From Owenia fusiformis (Eukaryota > Annelida > Polychaeta > Sabellida > Oweniidae): a stretch of 64,000 nucleotides of DNA. Made by a program: the position numbers and the translations under genes. Positions within the stretch are counted from its first letter, which is position 1, and each line of letters opens with the position of its first letter. The stretch spans positions 33,804,572 through 33,868,571 of the forward strand of contig CAIIXF020000012.1 in assembly GCA_903813345.2 (NCBI GenBank), in the 5' to 3' direction. A model generated the notes under the pieces. That model searched no databases. It was given only the letters and a program-made list of their open reading frames with translations, and was not told the origin of the DNA. Of the stretch, positions 58,083-64,000 are shown in pieces.

Positions 58083-61000
58083 AACAAAATATGACATAAA
58101 TGCAACGCTTCCAATGCCATCTATCAATAACTTAGAGATGCAATATGTATTTAATCTCATCAGGCGGAGTCAAAAAAGCTAATGCAAACTAAACTTAATA
58201 ATCCAATATCCAGTCATCCAGTATGAATTTGAAGTTATCTCCTCGGTACAATTGACTGTTCCATCTTCTTTCATTTAGTATAGTTTCATTGGTCTATTCT
58301 AAATGGTCACGATTTTACAGACATTTTACAAAACATGCTCAAAATGCAAGTCTTGTCTTTGGAGGCACACTTATCAGATGAAATTTTCTGACTGCACACT
58401 TGTGTAATGGCTCTCATTTCCCTTCCCATCTCTTGTTCCAACTCTCTGATGCTTCTAGGATTGGTAATATACACATTCATTTTGAAAAAGCCCCAACAGC
58501 CAAAAGTAAAATTATGTGGGTTCATATTGGGTGATTCTGATATGTTTTGCCATTTGGAGCATGTTTGTAAAACAGCCATGGGGTCCTGACTATTTGAAAT
58601 GGAACTCAGAAGAATGAAAGAAAATTAAACAAAGTTCAATTGTACAAAATATTACTTTAAACCCTGTACTGGATGACTGTGTTATTAAGATTTGTTTGGG
58701 TTACCTTTTTAGCTCACCCTGTACTTTTGATAGAAAGATACATGGCATTAGTCGTTTGCTATAGGGCTAGAATACTACAGTGGAACTTTTATTCCTTTAT
58801 ATTTTAAACTTACCATAAGTGCGTAACGACATGTTATCACTTATAATAATTCATTGTAAGCGTTAATGCACTTATGAATCAGTATAACACGATAAGATAA
58901 TAATTTATCAAGTTGGCCAAACTCAACTTTTCCTTGGTTAAATGCGAAAAAAGTCCCTAGTATAAAATATCCAGGGTTGCCTATTTACAGCACATCTCTG
59001 CATATACAATATACCTATATTATTGATTCCGTCCAAAACAACTTGATTTGTAGGGTTTTGTGCTGTTTTGTTTTTCAAATGTTGTCCTTTGTGTTATTTT
59101 CTAAATATTGCCGTTTTTGAATCAGGAGTAAGCAGCCAAAGTGTCGTTTATTTTCTGTCTTTGGTGCTCCAATATGTGATAATGGACATGCCAATAAACA
59201 TTATTATATACTTATAAATGTGAATTATTGTTACATAACAATTATCAAAGAGTGTAGTGGTGACAATACGTTCCGTATACGGTGCTTAAAGTACACGTTG
59301 CTTAAGTTTGATCCAGCGTAATCTCAGGTTTTGCTTGTGTACCGTGGGAAACATTTCTTATACAGGGTAACCAAAAGAATGGAACGTACTCATTTTTTTG
59401 TTGAATAAATGTACATGCTTCTTATCATGAAGTACTCGAACCATATATATATGTTACTGTGATGTTTTAAACATGGGTCTAAAATAAGGGTCATATTACT
59501 GTGCCCAGTTTTTGTACACACAGCTTGTAAAATGACGTCAGATGTATAAAAATCAGCTTCTATCTTATACACAAAATATTTTGATGATTCTTTTATACCA
59601 AAAAACGATTTATAGTCATAAAAATCTTGTTTAACACAACATAATCTTTCTTATGTATCACTATTCTAGAGAAATGAAAGATTCAAAAATAATTTTTAAA
59701 TTTTCCGATGTTTTTTGAATATACCTTGATGCGTAACCAGACGCGGTATAAATTACGTCAGCAACATTTCAGGGACTTGATTGGTTGCATCAAGCGTAAC
59801 GATACCCACTAGCGGATAACTATTACCGACAAAACATTTACTAAGTTCGTCTGCATGAACATCTTCTCATATCTACTAATGATTTTCGATTTACATTGTG
59901 ATTTTGATTTATTCGATCGCAAATGTCTATTCCAGTCGATATTGTCTATGTCTATGTCAATAATCTGTAAAGGGCTAATAAGCCCATATAAAGCAGATAT
60001 ATAATGGAATTATAGAAGAACAATGAACGCTCCCTTCCAATTCACACCCTGGCACATTTATTCGAGAAATTACTTAAGTCTGGATTGATTGCGTAATTGA
60101 ATATCATTTATTAATTCAATAGCATACAAGTAAGTAGACATTACCAAACAAAGGATTCATAAAGGCACGACTAGCAGTTCGTTCAGTGCATTCCGTGCAA
60201 CAGACGGTTACTATAGTATTTAGGAGGCACGATTGCATTAAACGAAATGCTAGACGAGTGGAGTTCGACAGACATAATTTTACAGGCAGTTGTACACACA
60301 TGACAATACATGTATAGTATAGTGAAATCTGTATATCGTAACACATCTCTAATCTAAATACCTCAAAATATGAACATTTTTGGTCCCTAATTTGTTCTTC
60401 CCATAAGCTCACATATTAAAAAAAACTTAAAAAGTGAAAAATTCATGTTAATCCGAACACGAGGATTGGATCAGACAGGCTGCATTGTATAATATTGAGA
60501 TATATTGATATCTGTATATTTGAATGGTATTGTTTTTTAAAATCAATATTATAGCTGAGGTAAGGTTTTATGATAAATCTCAGTTTTTTGTGATACCTGT
60601 GCTAACAACAAGAGGTAAATGCAGATTTGCATAGCAATTTGAATACTAAAATAAAAAATATTTTCTTGCCATTACAAAGCATTGTTTTTATCATTGTAAA
60701 GACCTTATGCAATATTTGCAATATATGTCACTCTTTGTCATTCTCAATAAACTACCCGTAAAGAAATCGTGCAATTTGTTATGATATACGATAGTAGTTG
60801 CCATACACACACATATACCATGTACAGTACAGTTTGTTTCCACGGTGACATCGCCTAATTCCTATGCGTGTCACTGAGTCTCCCAAACAAACCCCATTGC
60901 ACTGTCCTTATATATTCATGCACCAAGAATTTACAAAAATATTATCCAGACGTTTTTTGACTGAAATTGTCAAAAGTGAGTCGAATACTAGTATAATCTG

Positions 61001-61319
61001 TTTTTAGGTTACTACTGTATGTCCCTGAATGCTGGATAAATGAAACTTTAGCTCCAAACAGAACTTTGTTACGCATTTCGGTAAAATGTTTAACATTCAC
61101 CAACGTTTCAAGATGAATTACCAATGTTTATCAATGTAATTGAAAGTAAACCTGCTGAAATCTACATGTAGTTTCAAATTAATCTGTTTATGGTTCGTGT
61201 ATTTCGTTAGTAGTTTTGTTATTCCTGTTCAAGCTGAATCTGCAACACAAACAATAGTTATATTCCTCCGACGTTGAAACTGGGTCGTGGATTTCGTCGT
61301 GAGTCGTGAGTTTCTCAGT
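58083..61319. other. Interval between sulfotransferase and GPCR genes
   Basis: There are no intact genes. It holds a decayed transposase fragment (58307-58579, minus), an AATAAA at 59193, an AT-rich stretch, a small foldback with CTAGCAGTTCGTT / AACGAAATGCTAG arms (60171-60255), and a TAAAACCTG-type repeat fragment near 60320. Confidence 0.6.
58307..58579 (-). pseudogene. Remnant of a mariner/IS630-type transposase C-terminus
   Basis: The minus strand reads SPNMNPHNFTFGCWGFFKMN, then VYITNPRSIRELEQEMGREM and RAI. This matches the pattern SPDLxPxDFFLWGxLKxxVYxxxPRxxEELxxxI seen near the C-terminus of many mariner-like transposases. The third catalytic acidic residue of the SPD motif is Asn here, and no N-terminal part is visible. 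It is a dead fragment. Confidence 0.6.
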
Positions 61320-61850
61320 CTACAATGACGTCATCCTCGTCGTACTATTGACGCATTTCATTCCAGTGAGATCAGTGCTAGAATTATTGGTGGCGGATGA
61401 TGACGACAACATCCTGGTAGAACCCGTAGTGACGTCCCCATTTAAAAGTGTCAAGTGTTGAGAATCCTTTGTTGGTGATTTTGGGATTGATTTAGTCTCA
61501 TTTGTTACCCTCGAATGATCCCATCTGGGAGTTAGACCCTTTTTAAGAAGTCCATACCATAATAACTTCTTCAGGGCTTTTCTGAAACCCGCCATACCCC
61601 AGGCATAAAGGGCAGGGTTCCACGCGCTATTTGCGTGCGAGAGTACGATAGTGACCTTGATAACCCACCAAGGAATAGCCTCGAAGCAAAGGTCACAAAA
61701 ACACATTATGGTGTTAAGTAGATATAGCGGCATCCATGATATAACGAATAATATAACAATGGTTGCTAAGCTCTTTGCTGCCTTTACTTCCGCTTTGCTG
61801 CAAATCAGCTCACCGTCTTGGGAATATGTTTGTTGCGCCATAACACGTAG
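61320..61850 (-). CDS. Adenosine-receptor-like GPCR, last exon only
   Basis: The acceptor TTATTTCAG (61851-61859, minus strand) opens LRVMAQQTYSQDGEL and then EVKAAKSLATIV, the start of TM6 (VILFVISWMPLYLLN). An extracellular loop with CFCDLC, TM7 (VLSHANSAWNPALYAW) and an eighth-helix FRKALKKLLWYG follow. The KEVxAAKSLAxIV, WMPL and LSHxNSxxNPxxYA patterns are those of adenosine A2-type receptors, which sense extracellular adenosine through G proteins. A Ser/Thr-rich tail of about 80 residues follows, ending in TRMTSL and TAG. Upstream exons (TM1-5) were not found in the window. Confidence 0.85.
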   Translation of the reverse strand, partial: LRVMAQQTYSQDGELICSKAEVKAAKSLATIVILFVISWMPLYLLNTIMCFCDLCFEAIPWWVIKVTIVLSHANSAWNPALYAWGMAGFRKALKKLLWYGLLKKGLTPRWDHSRVTNETKSIPKSPTKDSQHLTLLNGDVTTGSTRMLSSSSATNNSSTDLTGMKCVNSTTRMTSL

Positions 61851-61889
61851 CTGAAATAAAACACAAATATTATAATATTATCTTACATT

Positions 61890-61958
61890 CTCCGTAGCAT
61901 TTCGTTCTGTGCGTTCCTTGCCTAGAGGACACGATAGCGCCAAACGAAATGCTCGGAG
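61890..61958. repeat. Foldback with CTCCGTAGCATTTCGTT arms beside the GPCR exon
   Basis: CTCCGTAGCATTTCGTT (61890) and AACGAAATGCTCGGAG (ending 61958) form a hairpin with a 36-bp loop. A related foldback lies at 60171-60255. It lies 40 bp inside the intron upstream of the exon. Confidence 0.65.
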
Positions 61959-62860
61959 ATTGATCTTTAGATTGTTTTGGGCAACTTGTTCTACAATTGA
62001 ATAATAAGACTTGAAAAAATTATTTACATATTTTTATCATTATAATTATAGAAGATGATTTTTATATGTTCGTTTTTAAAGGCAAACATCAAATTGTCCT
62101 TACATTTCCAAATGTCTTTGTTTTCACATAATCATGCCCATATTTCAAAAACGCTATTTGAAAAATATTATATGAAACAATACTATAAATAATATTTACA
62201 TTTTATCTCTACAATATATTTGCATATCGTATACTTATAGTAATACTCTGGGATATCGAAACGACTTAGACATATTTGGTAACTTATACAACTATATCTA
62301 GACATTAGAAGGACCCTTTAATTAAGTGTTCTATAACTACAATAGACTAAAAATATGGGTTAATTCACAATCAGAACTAGTAATATAATCTCACAGAACA
62401 TGTTATCTACTTACAAACATTGACAGTAAAAACTTTTATACTAAAAATTGAAAGATTGAACGGGGTACCATCGAATAATTTTGGGAACGTACCGGAGAAC
62501 GACATTTTACTAAGAAATGGCAATAATTTAGCACAATATATTTTTTAACTAGAGTTCTATTTTGATTTTGACAAAAGTAAGTATTCCATGCAATAACTAT
62601 TTCATTCATGAGTTTGTAGGAATTCTGTTGGAACCCAGTTCTGATCAAGTACGAAGTTATTGAAATCGGCGCAGACGGACTTTACTCCGAAAGATGGTTT
62701 TTCGATTATAACGTTTCACAACATTTAAGTATAGACTTTTGAAAAAAGTACAGAATAGTCCTTATACTTTTGAATAATTCTGTTATTTCTGATTCACACG
62801 ACTCTGATTTGTTTAATTTAAAAAAAAGTTTTAAAAATATTACTTAGGAACGTAACCGGA
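61959..62860. other. AT-rich intronic or intergenic stretch
   Basis: I see no exon of the GPCR here. A GGGAACGTACCGGAGAACG motif at 62485 resembles the end of the inverted-repeat element that starts at 62861. Confidence 0.5.
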
Positions 62861-64000
62861 GCTGGGAACGTAACCGGAGCAGATCAGTTGAATTATTTAA
62901 TCAAAAAAATTAAAATATATGATTTAAAGCACATACTAATTTAAAAACATACGGGATTGTTCGAATGCGTATTTATTACATTTTATTTAAAGAAAAAAAA
63001 TTTATCCATTGTGAAAAATTAAATTTGGTATTTACCATGCATAAGTGCACTTACCTTAGAAAGGCTATCAAACATAGAACAATCATTGTATGGAGAATGA
63101 AGTGATTAAATGTAGTAAGCAAATAATTCCATTTGATTTCACCCATTGTATTTGTTCAGCGAACTATTAGAACCCACTCTGTTATACTAATTTCGTATAT
63201 ATATACTGTTTATACATACATGTATTATACTTCTAAGACAACTTCTCTTTTCAGGGGAAATAAAAGCATTTAAATGCTAGATTATTAAAAAAGTTAGGAT
63301 ACAACGAACTGTATATAGCGTAGGTGTGTTAAGTACTTGTCATGTGCTCGACCAAATCGAATCAACATATATGCATATGCTTTCTGAAATTCTTCACCTA
63401 ACCCCACCCCTCCATATAAACGTAAGATGTTTGACATGTGAGTGAGTGCCCGTTTATTGTTTTATGCAAAACCAGTTGTTATCCATCTTTGTTTCGATAA
63501 ACCTAGGCGTGGGTCATTAAGCAAGTAAGAAAGTGAATGATTTTTTCTAGTTTAACTACAGAACATTGCTTTTCAGTCGTTAATAGACAGTGTTCTATAA
63601 TTCTATCACACCAAGTAAGCTGATATTATGCTAAGTGTGTGTCAGCCAATCAGCTTAGAGCATTTCAGTGTGTTTTTAATTAGCGATGCGACTGATGACT
63701 GCCTCTTCTTTGTTTGACAGAACTTTGTACTATACATGTATCTCCTTGTGTTACTTCCCAGCTTCCCACTGAAGCAATAACTATCAGTGAATTTTTGGAT
63801 ACTCTAAGATATAAGTGCAAAAAATATATCTTTGGAAAATTTATATGTTTTGCCATGCATTGATTTTCCTGTAAGTGAAGGGTAATAAATGCTCATTTTA
63901 ACATTCATATGTGTTTGTAAATAATATATATGCTTTAAATCATATATTTATTTTTTTAAATTATATAATTCAACTGATCTGCTCTGGTTACGTTCCCAGC
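62861..64000. mobile_element. Element with arms of about 75 bp, right end at the window edge
   Basis: GCTGGGAACGTAACCGGAGC at 62861 and GCTCTGGTTACGTTCCCAGC at 63981-64000 are inverted. Pairing continues inward through AGATCAGTTGAATTATTTAA and GATTTAAAGCACATA against TATGCTTTAAATC. The interior (about 1 kb) has no recognisable transposase. The end motif is repeated in tandem outside the left arm (GGAACGTAACCGGAGC at 62848). The true right end may lie beyond the window. Confidence 0.75.

Noticed and set aside
61651-61854. Plus-strand open frame opposite the GPCR exon
   Set aside because: It is the antisense shadow of the GPCR coding sequence, which has clear TM6/TM7 motifs.

Overview
This is eukaryotic DNA: AT-rich, full of introns, and dense in short inverted-repeat transposons, minisatellites and a tRNA-derived SINE. 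There are no operons, ribosome binding sites or CRISPR arrays. The gene content points to a bilaterian invertebrate. It includes a very large classical cadherin of the non-chordate (type III) kind, with extracellular EGF and laminin-G domains, a GalNAc/Gal-6-O-type carbohydrate sulfotransferase, and an adenosine-receptor-like GPCR. An ambulacrarian (for example a hemichordate) or a lophotrochozoan is plausible; the sequence alone does not decide it.

Layout. 1-16193 holds no recognisable exon, only repeats; it is either the intergenic flank or a long 5' intron of the cadherin gene. 16194-47466 (+) carries 43 consecutive coding exons of the cadherin gene. Spliced by hand they give one uninterrupted frame of 2572 residues plus a stop: about 15 cadherin repeats, the non-chordate cadherin region, EGF, LamG, EGF, LamG, Cys-rich/EGF, a transmembrane helix and a full p120/beta-catenin-binding tail. 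The 5' end (signal peptide and first exons) is missing. 47467-about 50400 is 3' UTR or flank with several poly(A) signals. 51096-55783 is a tandem duplication (two units of about 1.39 kb before insertions). Each unit carries a copy of the same 88-nt first coding exon (cytoplasmic tail plus signal anchor) of a sulfotransferase gene whose two further exons lie at 56446-58082 (+). Each unit was later hit by a different DNA transposon. 58307-58579 (-) is a decayed mariner-type transposase fragment. 61320-61850 (-) is the last exon of an adenosine-receptor-like GPCR, whose other exons must lie to the right. 62861-64000 is bounded by long inverted repeats and looks like a transposon cut by the window edge.

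The genes have no evident joint pathway: one is an adhesion receptor linked to catenins, one a Golgi sulfotransferase, one a plasma-membrane receptor. The most unusual feature is inside the cadherin gene. Several introns carry tandem duplications that straddle an exon-intron boundary, so the true splice site sits beside one or more near-identical decoys. Two introns use GC-AG ends, one exon is only 24 nt, and two introns hold open-frame minisatellites, one of which could form an in-frame cassette exon.
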